DNA of 64,000 nt. Origin: Hirudo medicinalis. Lineage: Eukaryota > Annelida > Clitellata > Hirudinida > Hirudinidae. Positions 22,192 to 37,700 of this stretch are shown piece by piece. The notes under the pieces were generated by a model, which did no database searches, was not told the DNA's origin, and saw nothing but the letters and a program-made list of their open reading frames with translations. Made by a program: the position numbers and the translations under genes. The number at the start of each line of letters is the position of its first letter. The stretch's first letter is position 1. The stretch is from positions 120,402 to 184,401 of the forward strand of contig MPNW01000132.1 in the NCBI GenBank assembly GCA_011800805.1. Reading direction: 5' to 3'.

Positions 22192-24372
22192 CTATATTTG
22201 AACCATGAGGCCCGAGGACGATATGTTATCGCCCCCTCCGACCGTTTGGATTACTTTCGTGCAAACGATCACGGGAGCAAGGCAGATTTCGACATCATTT
22301 TCACTCCAACAAGTCACCGGTTCCTCCGGGTCGACCGTCACTCGTGCCGACCCTTCTTTCTGAGCAGTCGAGAAGGAACCGTCCATGATCAGACGAGAAG
22401 CGTCAATTTTCACCTCCTGGCTCCCGCACGTGTGTCGGTTCGCCGTCAGTGCTGCCCTCGCCGCAGCCTGCTTGGAATTTTTCCAAGAGGATCTTTTTTT
22501 CGTCATGATGGCTTGGAAGGCCAACGTGTGTACGTGAATCCTCGTCAACTTCCTCTGCCGAAGCATGGACCTAGACAAATTGTCGGGCGCTTTCGAAAGC
22601 TTCTCGTCCGTGGCTTCGGCCCTGTCGTTCAAAAGTTTGAAAAGGAGACGCATTTGATCCAGGGTGGCGGCTATGCGGGGGACGACGTCCGAGACTAACG
22701 TCATGGATCCGTTCTGCAGCAGACCCAACAGGTTCGGCAACTCCTGTTCGTTCATTCCTAGTGAATCGGCATGATACGCTACGGCATCCAAGATATCTTC
22801 CAGGCATTTCTGCTCCGTGAAGTGTGCCATCTCGAAATGAACGTGCGTGTTGCCGCTCAGGCCGCTCAGTATCCTCGCCAATTTGCTCAGTCTTTTGGTC
22901 CTTTGGTCTATGAGCATTAATGAATTAAAAACACTTTGCAATTTTACATATCAGGAGACTTTTATCACCTGGTAAATAAGGGAAGTTATCCATCATCTGC
23001 AACCCTCCCACCACCAACAGATGTGGCTTGAAAGATGTCAATCCTTCTGCAAATGTCTCCAAGGATGCCAACATGGGGTTGTTATGGTCATTATGGACGA
23101 TGAACCTGCATTTAACAGTAAATGTAATTCACTGTCTAGATTGAATGCTTAGATTTTGCCAAGTCAAACCCACTCAGTGTTTTCAGGAATGCACCATGCT
23201 ACACATGCACATCATGTCACACCAGTGGGTTTGACTGTAAGTAAAATTTTAAGTGAACTTCACTGATGTGATGTAACTTCACACAATGAAATCGTGCTGA
23301 CCTGTTAGCCCGTGGAGAGACATAAGGTCCCCATTGCGCTCCCTTCTCATACTCAAGGATCAGATGGATGTCATCCTCATCAACAACATTTCCAGCAACT
23401 GTCATGAGAATTTAAAATTAAGGTTCTAATTCACACTTGGAGGGCATTGCACTCACCATTGATGTTTTCTCCTAATGAGGTCTTCATGTTATTACTCATT
23501 TGGGCCCCCAACATCACCTCAAAACCCTTCTTTTGAAAATTCTTCATCATCACTGGAGCATTCCCACCCAACACTCTTCTCGAACCTCCATCAATTTTAG
23601 CAATTCTCACGAGATGCTTGAAAAGTGTCTCATTTGACATAAATCTCCTGTAGTTTAGTTACATAAATGTTATTATTTTGTGAGGTCATTTAGTCTCATT
23701 ATGATTAACAGAAATCATTTATTTTATTGCTAAGTTTATTCCTCAAACAAATGGGGCCATAGGCCACTAACACCATTTTGAAAGCAAATAAATGCCAAAT
23801 TTAATCATTATATGTGCTGTTTTCATCCCACATTTATAAGTGGGTGACATTCACGATTATTCCATCATAAATCAACACATATGTTTTTCTTTTTCCTACA
23901 ATTTCACATCAAACTAAGGTCCCACTAATCGTAGTACGTATATATATATATATATATATAGACATTCAAACAATACCCACTCGGCTGCAGCACCATGGCG
24001 AAAGAAGTAGGCGAACATTTGTAAGAATTCATCCATATTGTGTATTAAGTGGTGATGCTTAATTTGATTTGGAACGTCGCCCCCAAGTTTTTCTAGCAAG
24101 GTGCTACTGGACACAATAAGGTCTTCACAACTGCCAAAACCCACGGCGACTCTCAAACCATTACCAATTCTAGCAGATTGTTCAATCTTCAAGAGACCTT
24201 TCAAGATCTTATTTAAATCCTCTTGGGTATTATCATATTTAATGTATGAAAAAATAAAAAATATAAACGCCAGCGAAAACGACACTTTAGCTGCACGAGT
24301 GAGCATCCCGAACCCAATATCAACATGGACATTCCATAGTAAATAATATTCCATGATAAACCACGCCCCCAT
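22192..24372 (-). CDS. ADPGK: ADP-dependent glucokinase (5 exons)
   Basis: Exons in transcript order: 24372-23981, 23647-23457, 23398-23302, 23105-22969, 22907-22192. They join in frame to 510 residues; human ADPGK has 497. The family phosphorylates glucose using ADP and in animals is ER-associated. Family features seen: RRVLGGNAPVMM, DIHLILEYEKGAQWGPYVSPRANRF, LNEQEL-type NEQELPNLLGLL, TRIHVHTLAFQ, and the C-terminal TVGGGDNISSSGL, whose Asp is the expected catalytic base. A hydrophobic segment (VSFSLAFIFFIFSYI) near the N-terminus suits a signal anchor. An internal Met at residue 23 (24306-24304) directly before it may be the true start. The gene is convergent with Numb. It differs from the human protein in ending only a few residues after GGGDNISSSGL. 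Confidence 0.93.
23939..23960. repeat. TA dinucleotide tract
   Basis: TATATA run in ADPGK intron 1, about 20 bp past the exon 1 donor. Confidence 0.9.
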
Positions 24373-26659
24373 ATTATAATAATAAATTAGGAATACAATT
24401 AATTAAAATTTTAAAAATATATTTTCAATTCAAAACATTGTAAACGCTGTGTAATTAACAAAAGCGATTAATGAAAGTTTATATTATCCATAGACTTTAC
24501 ATATCTGATCTATTTAAGATAATAAATATCGCTTTGCTTCAGCATTCAAAATAGTTGTACAAATTGCAAATTTAAATGGTTAAATATTTTAATTTAATAC
24601 TTTCTAGCTCCTCGTGTAGATATTGGTAACCTATAGAAAGAGACGCTCATTATAATATTAATTCAATGTTTGAAAAGCTAGCCTCATTATCTGTATAGCT
24701 TAAAGAATCTGGATATTCAGAATCTATTTATAACTCTTCATATAGGTAGCCAATAGAATACATTGATTTTCAATATACATTGATTTTAAAATAAGTTTAT
24801 ATAATTTAAGTATGCACAGAAAATATTAAATTAAAAAGTTGGCCATTTCATAGGCTGTTATTCTTTTTTCATTCGTATGCTTAGTGCAGCATGGGCTCGC
24901 GTGTTTATTTCGAGCAAGTTAAAATGTTTTAAACTTATCTGTGCACTTTTTTACAGATTGAAAAATTTGTTCAATTTCTGTGATACTTAAAAGATTTTGA
25001 AGCTGCTAGCATCAGTCAATGTCAGTTGAATCATTTGTGACAAATTTATATAGTGAACTAGTTGCTGAATAACCAACATGTATTTCATATTTAATCCATT
25101 TGGTTTATATCCAATTGATATGATATGATATGATTGTGATGATAGTGACTGTTATCATGGAATTGTCACATTATTCTTCTCGGCTCCTCAATTGGTCATT
25201 TGAAAGGGCTCATGACCAGGGCATGCATTGAGCATTCATTCATTCACTCATCTAAGCATTGATCAGTTAATTGTAAAGTGTGAGTAAACTGTTCAGTCCA
25301 CTCTGGTCCTTTATTTGTTTCAGTGCTTCTGCGGGTTTGTTTTCAATCTGTGAAACTGCCACCACAGGCAAGGCTAGAAGAGTTAAAAGTGATTCTGTTG
25401 TACTCAATAAACTCTTAAGTATAAAGTAGGGGTTTTACAAACGCAACTCCTCGTCTTTAAGAAACCGTTGTAAATTTTGCTATTGTTTAAGAGAGGGAGT
25501 AACATATACATAGGTATTTCCGAAATTATATATTAATATAATATTATTATTGGAATAGCTGAGTGGCTGCTGACTAACACAATCAGTAATTTGTTCGTCC
25601 GTTTACCCATTGTTAACAAATTGCTAGGGTTTGAAAGCTACGATTCGTAACCTGAGAATACCGGCTATCTCACGAGACAGCTAAACTCCGTGCTAACTGG
25701 AGTGCGAACACGCTTCCACCTGCAAAAAAATCCCCAGTGCTGTTATTGAATGCAGTCCAAACGTCCAATGGGAAGTTGTTAACAGGTATAGCGTTGATGA
25801 TGATGGTGGTGGTGGTGGTGGTGGTGGTGGTGATGGTGATGGTGATGATGATGGAGTGAGTACAAAATGATGATGAAGAGGAGGAGGAGGAAGAAAGGGG
25901 GGTAACTGAGTGACGGAAGGGTTGGGGTGGAGATGTCAGGAGTCGACAAATAGGTAAATTTTCTCGTTTTGTTCTCGCCGCGGATATCCATCGAATTATC
26001 GTCTTAATCTTGGAGTCTCTGTGATTTATTTACTCCCCATCCAAATGCTTGTTGCCAGAGATTGCTGTAATGGTGACTGCTGTCGTATAGGTGGCATAGG
26101 TAGAATAATGATCAGCACTCATATCAGCACCCCAAACAAAACTTTCACGAATAAGTTTAGAATTTTTTAAAATTCCTATTGTATTTATGTACCATTGTGA
26201 GCAGGCATGAAATAGTGTGAGATGGCCCCCCGTGATTTTTAAAGTCTAAGAAAAAATCTACTTATTTAAATAATTTACGACTTTGAATGAAAATATTAGT
26301 ATTTTGTAATCAACAAGAACTAATACAGTGTCACTGTCTCAATAGACACATTCAAACCCGCAATACTACCCCAGCCTTCATCCCCAACAATCCACTGATA
26401 AGCTTTAGTCACAGTTCATTAGTGGATTCAGTGGCGGATGAACTTCGTTCTACTTGTGATCAAAGCTTGCACATAACACACACACACCTAGCTCATGAGC
26501 AGAACGCTGAACTTCGCCCTTAACGTGCAAGATGAGGCTACTTGCTACACCCAGCACATGACCACGATTCCCTTGTGTCAGGAGCTACCACCATCCTTTC
26601 TGTCAATTGATATCCGATGTCAAATAAAAAACAAAGAAGCAAAAATATGATCCAGGAAC
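24373..26659. other. Intergenic, AT-rich
   Basis: No gene is recognised. A GGT/GAT microsatellite at 25796-25856 produces a poly-His open frame on the minus strand. CAGTGGCGGATGAA at 26428-26441 resembles a hAT end but I found no matching target duplication. Confidence 0.55.
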
Positions 26660-27168
26660 ATGAAGAGCGCTTTAGTCCAAGACAAATGGTATGATGATGT
26701 AAAATGGCATGAAGATAAAGATGTTAGGGGAACAATATCAAATTTTGTAGATTCTCTAGATTGGGCAGACAATGATTTATACCCAAATATTAGAATAATT
26801 TTATTCATTTCGGCTATCAGACCATCTATAACAGCTAGCAATGAAAGAAGTTTTTCGACGCTCAAAAGGTTAAAATCTTATCTTCGATCTACGATGACAG
26901 CTGACAGACTAAATGGGCTATCTCTTACGAACATAAATCAAGATATTGAAATACCAGCAGAGACAAAAGTTGACAATTTAGGTATATTAGGTTTTTATAA
27001 AACTTTTACTTTGAATAAATTTGAATTTTTAAAGATTCAAAAGTACAATAATAAGCAAAATGGCTATATCCGCCGGTTGATATTTGCATCAGCAAGCGAT
27101 TTAGGGCTGACCCTAAGGGTTCAAGTGTGTGGTCCCCCGCCAAAGTGTCTAGATCCGCCCCTGCCCAA
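26660..27168 (+). mobile_element. hAT transposase C-terminal fragment
   Basis: The open frame shows the hAT C-terminal dimerisation region: SITASNERSFSTLKRLKSYL, then RSTMTADRLNGLSLTNIN. It is preceded by a DNDLYPNIRIILFISA segment. About 100 bp downstream, CTAGATCCGCCCCTG ends near 27168; reversed, this reads CAGGGGCGGATCTAG, a hAT-type terminal repeat. The N-terminal two thirds of the transposase are missing, so this is a deleted copy. Confidence 0.85.
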
Positions 27169-27605
27169 GACTAAAATTAAAACTTGTCATTATTTTATTA
27201 GAGGACATTTAAAGTTTAAAATAATAAACCATTGCAGAACACCACTTTTTGTGCCAAAACAGCTCCTCTCTCATTGCTGGCTCCTCCCTCGCGCGTCCTT
27301 GTGGTTTGGGGCTTATAGCCGTAGCCGATGAAGGAATATACATAAACACTAATCTAGCTTAAACTAATAGGCATTTAATTTTTAATCATATTGACAATTT
27401 ATTATTTAATTAACAACTAAATGTTTGATGTAATGCTGACATGATGTGCTAAAATTGTATTTAAAATATATGCAATTATTGTTTAAAACTTTATTTATTT
27501 TAAAAATATATTTTGTAATTTATAATATTGATGTATTCAACATTTTGTTTGGTTATACAAAACAAACTCTGGTGTAATTCGGGTAACGCTAACAGTCTCG
27601 ATATC

Positions 27606-29139
27606 ATGTCTCAGTCGGATCAGAAAAATATGAACGTTTTGTTTCAAATGTGTTCTAATCTCATAAAGATTTGGAATAAGAAACCAGTCAATTTAGAAGA
27701 ATGCGGGGCAATGTTGGAGAAATTAAAGGTTTTCAATTTTTGCTGAAATTGATGTGTCATTTTGCATTTATTATAATGAATTCATCTTTTCCAGGTTACT
27801 TTGGTTGAGTGTCAGATTGATTTTCTTCCTTCACAAGGCTCAACCTTGAACATTCAGCATATAGTTACTGCTAGTACGCATTTCACTGTTTTCTCTTTAG
27901 TTAAGTGAATTAGGCAATAAAGATGATTTTATAACAACTTTGTAGGGGACACTTTAGAAATAGGAGCACAGTGGGCAATTGCTGTCAAGAACAAAGATCT
28001 TTTTGAGCGTTATATGGCCCAGCTTAAATGCTACTATCTAGATTACAAGGTCGATAGTTCTCAGACAAGCATGTGAGAATCATTGATTTTTGAATTTATT
28101 GTGTCTTTATTATAATGTTTTGGAGTGGACTTGAATGAACCAGCAATTTTTGGCCACTTTTTGTGCAGTGGTAAAACTACTTTGTTTCTGGAAAGTAATT
28201 ATAAACATCTTTGTTTTATATAGAATGTATCATATTAGCCATTTTGTTATTGTTCTTAAATTTCTTATGAATAATCAGGGTGCTTAATGCTTATTTGTAG
28301 GGGTCTCCATGTTGAAGAATCCCCCTATAAGGCTCAATTGCTTGGACTAAACCTTCTTAGGCTTCTTTCAGAAAATAGACTTTCTGATTTCCACACTGTT
28401 TGTTTTTGCATTTATCATGTCACGGAACAATTTATTGATTAAATTATTGATTTATTGATCTCAATCACAGGAGTTAGAACGACTTAAAAGCGATGATTTG
28501 AAAAACAGCATCTATATTAAACATCCAATCCAAATCGAGCAGTACATGATGGAAGGTACCTACAACAAGGTATGTAGCATTTGCTATGTATTAGTGCTAT
28601 AGCTCACTTGATGTCTGACTACTGTGATAGTTTATAGTATTGGCTATGCATGAAGCCTAAGTGTGAGAATACAATAATTTTTAGGTATTCTTGGCCAGAG
28701 ACAGTGTACCCTCTGCTGATTATACTTTCTTCATGGATATTCTTCTGGAGACTATCAGGTAGCTATGCAAATTTGTAATTATGTGTTCATGACTTCAATT
28801 AATTGTTGCTCACTTCCATTTGTCTAAAGGAATGAAATTGCTCAATGCTTTGAAAAAGCTTACGAGCGGTTGGACGTTTGCGAGGCAGCCCGAATGCTGT
28901 TCCTGGATTCTCCTGCTGCAGCCATAAACTATGCAAAATTGGTAATGCTTCTCACTTACACCATGTTTCTGTGTGATTATGTTTTACATGATTGTTTCAT
29001 TTTATAGCAACCAAACTGGAGATTGGAAGGAAGCTACTTTGTGTTCCATAGACCTGAAAGAGTAGATGATGTCATACCCTCCAAAGAACTTGCAGAGAGA
29101 ACAATAGAGTATGCCAGGGAGCTTGAAATGATTGTCTAA
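27606..29139 (+). CDS. PSMD8: 26S proteasome non-ATPase regulatory subunit 8 (Rpn12; 8 exons)
   Basis: Exons: 27606-27728, 27795-27873, 27946-28072, 28301-28397, 28471-28569, 28685-28758, 28830-28941, 29008-29139, giving 280 residues. The protein belongs to the 19S lid of the proteasome; the family has TPR-like helices and a C-terminal PCI region. Conserved segments visible: [90 protein letters not shown] and the C-terminus [17 protein letters not shown]. The start codon was chosen as the Met of MSQSDQKNM. The same frame stays open upstream to a Met at 27528, so a longer N-terminus cannot be excluded. The gene is convergent with HSP110. Confidence 0.95.
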
Positions 29140-29692
29140 GGCTGAGTATTTCAATTTGAGAACTTTTGTTAAGCTAAAACATTATTAGAGAATACAATTT
29201 GAAAATCTCAAATCATGTCTGATGGTTCCAGATTGGTAGTGCTATAACGAGGTTTTTGAGTCGGTTGGGATCTAGTTGTTGATGTCCAGCTCCTTAGGAA
29301 TTTTTAACAGGTATGAAAAGGGTCGGCACATTTGCACTTCAGTGGTTTTTGTTCAAAGCACCTCGTTCAGTCAGATGCATGAGGTTGGGGGCGACAGTGC
29401 AAGTATCATGAATCCTCAACGCACACGTGCTTTGGCATTGCCACAAACTGCCCTGGAGAAACTGCTTTTGCGCCAAACCCGGGCATGACAACTCGAACTG
29501 AACGGGATAACAATATCATCTTCAACATCTTTAAAACAAGGTTTAAGATACAAAGCAACGTATGTGGTTTATATAGCAGGTGTGGAGAGACTCGGACAAT
29601 TTCCTAAAAATTTCCATTGGTCACGTGTACAAAAACCGAAACGTAAACAGAACTTTAATCAGTTTCCAAAGCAATATTCAGTGACTATCCTT
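29140..29692. other. Convergent intergenic region PSMD8/HSP110
   Basis: 553 bp between the two stop codons, presumably both 3' UTRs. An open frame at 29276-29488 (+) has no recognisable domain. Confidence 0.6.
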
Positions 29693-34066
<4,374 letters not shown>

Positions 34067-34160
34067 TCACACCACTGTATTATCAAAGTCTGGCACGGCA
34101 AAACGCAAACACGAGAATAGCCTGATGTTGAAAAACTCCAAGGCCGGCTTCCGGTAGCTT

Positions 34161-34202
34161 AATATATATATATGTCGTCGATGACGCTAGAAATTTCTAG
34201 AA
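34161..34202 (-). promoter_or_regulatory. HSP110 promoter: heat-shock element plus TATA-like box
   Basis: GAAATTTCTAGAA at 34190-34202 is three perfect alternating nGAAn/nTTCn pentamers, the core heat-shock-factor site. Sixteen bases nearer the gene, on the minus strand, lies a CATATATATATATT tract (34161-34174) that can act as a TATA box. The start codon is at 34048, leaving room for a 5' UTR of about 80-90 nt. An ETS-like CTTCCGG lies at 34148-34154. Heat induction of HSP110 genes is established; here it is inferred from the sites. Confidence 0.75.
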
Positions 34203-34770
34203 TTATCTGAAAACCTTTAGCAAAATTAATTGAAAATTAAAAAAAATAGAAATAAAATTTTGGCTTATTGAATAAAATTGTGCAAATTCACGGTTGGTGC
34301 AGCTCGATAGCGCCTTATGTCTTTTATTCATGATGGAAAGAAATGGATTTGCAAAAGGTTTTACATGTAAAAAAATAATCACAATTTATATAAAAAAAAA
34401 CTAGTGGATTTATGGCTTAATTTAATTTGCTTTAAGTAACGAAAAACTATTGTTTGCACTATATAATGAAATGAATATTAACGATGTCTACGTCAATTAC
34501 TACCCAACATTAAATGACTGAGGCGAATACTCTTGCCACCCCGGAAAAACAACTCACTCACGACAGCGTGTCGTTCTCGAAACATTCCCGCATCGTTTAC
34601 CATGACACGCAAACAGCTGTTGAATGCCACATGAACATAATTTCTTATCACAACATTGCTGGACATCTTGCAATAACTGAGAGACAGACTAGAAAAGCAT
34701 ATTTATTGTAAAAACCAATAAATACTAGGTTGTTAGTGATGTATTAAAAGTACAAAGAAATTTCAGTTAT
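34203..34770. other. Intergenic, between HSP110 and LMAN2
   Basis: Minus-strand AATAAA (plus-strand TTTATT) occurs at about 34323 and 34700 and may end LMAN2 transcripts. A 65-codon plus-strand frame at 34514-34711 has a TATA-like tract about 50 bp upstream and AATAAA just downstream, but no recognisable domain. Confidence 0.5.
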
Positions 34771-37700
34771 TCAATAAAGACGCTTCTTGTTAGTATTATG
34801 CTTTTGTTGAAAATAAAGATATAAAGTTGTGCCAACACTCAGGGCAACAATAACCACAACAAAAAGCGCATATGCAAAGGACCATTCAGACTTTGTATTG
34901 CCTGTGTCACCCCTGCCAGGAACAAAATCTGAAAATGACCATAAGTCATAAAAAAATAAATCATTCAGTTAAACAATATTGGATATTACATGCTCCACAA
35001 TTCTCTTAAAGTTTCAATATTAGAGCCATTTTAGTCAGCTTCAAAAAAAGGAAAACATTCATAACTAATTCAATGTCTCTAATTAAACTAGTTAAAAAAA
35101 TTCCAGATATTAATACTTGTTTTTATATCAAGCAGGCTTTATCACATGTTCCCTCAAAGAAATTATACAACTATTATATTTTATTGTACAGATTTTACAC
35201 TATAATCACCAAAAAGTTATATTATTATCATAAATAAGTAAATTGATAGCAAAAACCTTTATTAGATGATTCGACACTAGGGACAATGTATAACAGGGAC
35301 TCCTCCGCATCCTTAAAGAAATGTTAATAAGTCAAAAAAGTTTTTAAATATCTGTGTTTAGCAGCTATCATCTATTACCTCACCAGACCCAATATCATAA
35401 AGCTTGAATGAGATTATATCATGGTTATCTGAAAACATAGCTCCATCAATTATTCAGTCGAATATAAACAGTGGAAAAAGACTTGAAACCTGACAATCCT
35501 CCAGTAGCAGCAGATGCTCCAAAATACAATCCAGAAGGAAGCATCACCTTATCTCTTGTCACACAAGTCTTCCATGCATTTTTACCATCTGTGTCCAATG
35601 AAATCTGAAATGAAAATAGTATGCTTAATAATTTATGTAAGTTACAAACATCAGCCATATAACTCAGGAAATTAGCACTGGCAGTGAACAATTTCACTTC
35701 AATTTAGTTTAAGTTGCATCTATTCTAAGACAATAACTTAGTGATACTCGTTGAACTTTTCAAGATTAAAAATATTTAAAAAACTATTTTCCTTTAGAAA
35801 TATCTAGTTACAGTCAGATATAAACATATCTGAAAAATTATGTATACAACAGTGTGTTGCATAATTTTGGCCCAGTTATGTTTTTTGACGATAACTTCTT
35901 ATGTAGTGGATTTGTTAGACCAGTTTTTTGTACAATGTACTGAAACACATTAGATTTATGTACTTATTGAATTTATTGAACTCATTTGAATATTTCGTGC
36001 GAATTTCACGAAAAGGAGTCAAGTTCAGATTAAATGGCAACCCAGGCCATCATTGAGCCACCTCCGAAATTCCTTTAAAAAAATGTTTTTTGGACCATCT
36101 AGACATCATGCCAATAATATTTAAAGCCATCTGGTCCATCCAAATTCAATTTCTTTTAATCAGAAAAAATAACAGAACCCCAGTTCATCTCAGAATCCAC
36201 CATCTCCTTTGCCAGTTTAGTCAGACCTTCTGGTAAGCCTCCGTTAGAAGTGGTTTGTGCTGACGCTTAACTTCAGAATTAAAGGTTATAATCTGAATTT
36301 ATATTAGTTATGGGCTTACTTTAAGCAACAATCCCTGACAAACCAGACCTTGTATGATGTAACTCAAGAAAACTGCACTTATGAACTAACTCAAACCATC
36401 AATTTTAGTTATATTGCATGCAGGTTGGCCGAACAGGTTGCATTCCCGCAAACGGCAACGGTCGTAACGTGTCGTGTTCGAAACCCGGGCTGCACTGCTG
36501 CAAGTGCCCTTGGGAAGGAGCGCTATATAAATGGTTAACAAGAAGCGCCTCTGACGCTATGCACATGGCGCTACATAAATGAAGCACATTTACATTTTAC
36601 ATTTAAATTGTTTAGCCAAATGAAAATGACTGTAACTTAAGCAACCAACAGTAAATTGGACAAGTTAACAACCAGCAGATTTGAATTAAAATGCAAAGCC
36701 TGTTCAGAATTTGACAGTACCATTATTGGCTACATCATATATTCATAGCCTAAATTGCACAGTGAACAAATCTGGTTACTCAAGAATAAATAATCAGATC
36801 TTTTATCTGAAAACAGAACTTGCAACTTATTCGAGCTGAAATGAAATAGAACCAAGCAAACCGTGAGCTTTTGATTTTCGTATCGGACGGCAACATAAGT
36901 TTCAGAAAGAGCTCCTCGAAATTGTGACTCACAACCAGCAAGTTGATCATGTCCACCATCTTTGTCATGATCATAGTGAACAGACCCATTGTTGACCATG
37001 AAAGAAACGTACGGAAACCCGTGCTGAACAAAATAAGGCGATATAATGAAAATCTCTTTAAGCAAGATTACATTTTAGCACCAACATCATGCCTTTCATC
37101 CTGGTTAGCATAGGTATCAAAGAAAATTCCCAGACCATAAAAATGATCCTTGCTACCAAACACTGGACCTGCAATCAATAAAAATAACAAGTGAAACTTA
37201 ACATACAATAATGTCAACAGAACTTAAAATTTGCCTCGATACATCATGCTGAAATTAGTCAGAAAGTTTGGTGGTATCTCATGGCTTTTCAACAAAGACT
37301 ATTCTAAAGAAGGCAAAGGATGATGATGCTGGTGACATTGCATCCGAACTAGTGGATTTAATAAACTTTAATCATATGCCTGACATCATTAACATAATTA
37401 TACCTAGATGAATTTGAGTGACTATGTTATTTAATTTATGTTTTTATTTATATTATAATTTTAAAAATTATTTATCATACTTGATAAGACTTTTACACAT
37501 ACATATTTATATTTAGAATTATTATAAACTAGCGGGTACCCGGCATGCGTTGCAATGCCGTTTAAAGAAAGAGAAGTGTTGGGGTTTTTTTTATTGTAGT
37601 GCTTTTGGATAAAAAATATTTTTTGTTTTTCCATCGGGTGTGTACACGAGTAAATCAGGAGGTTTTCAGACGCATGAGTATGCCACATGCAGACGTCCAT

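Noticed and set aside
22198..22698. 166-codon plus-strand frame
   Set aside because: Antisense shadow of the last ADPGK exon.
25779..25991. Poly-His protein on the minus strand
   Set aside because: Produced by a GGT/GAT microsatellite.
26428..27168. Complete hAT element bounded by CAGTGGCGGAT and its inverse
   Set aside because: The two ends are only loosely similar and the 8-bp flanks do not match; only the transposase fragment and right end are supported.
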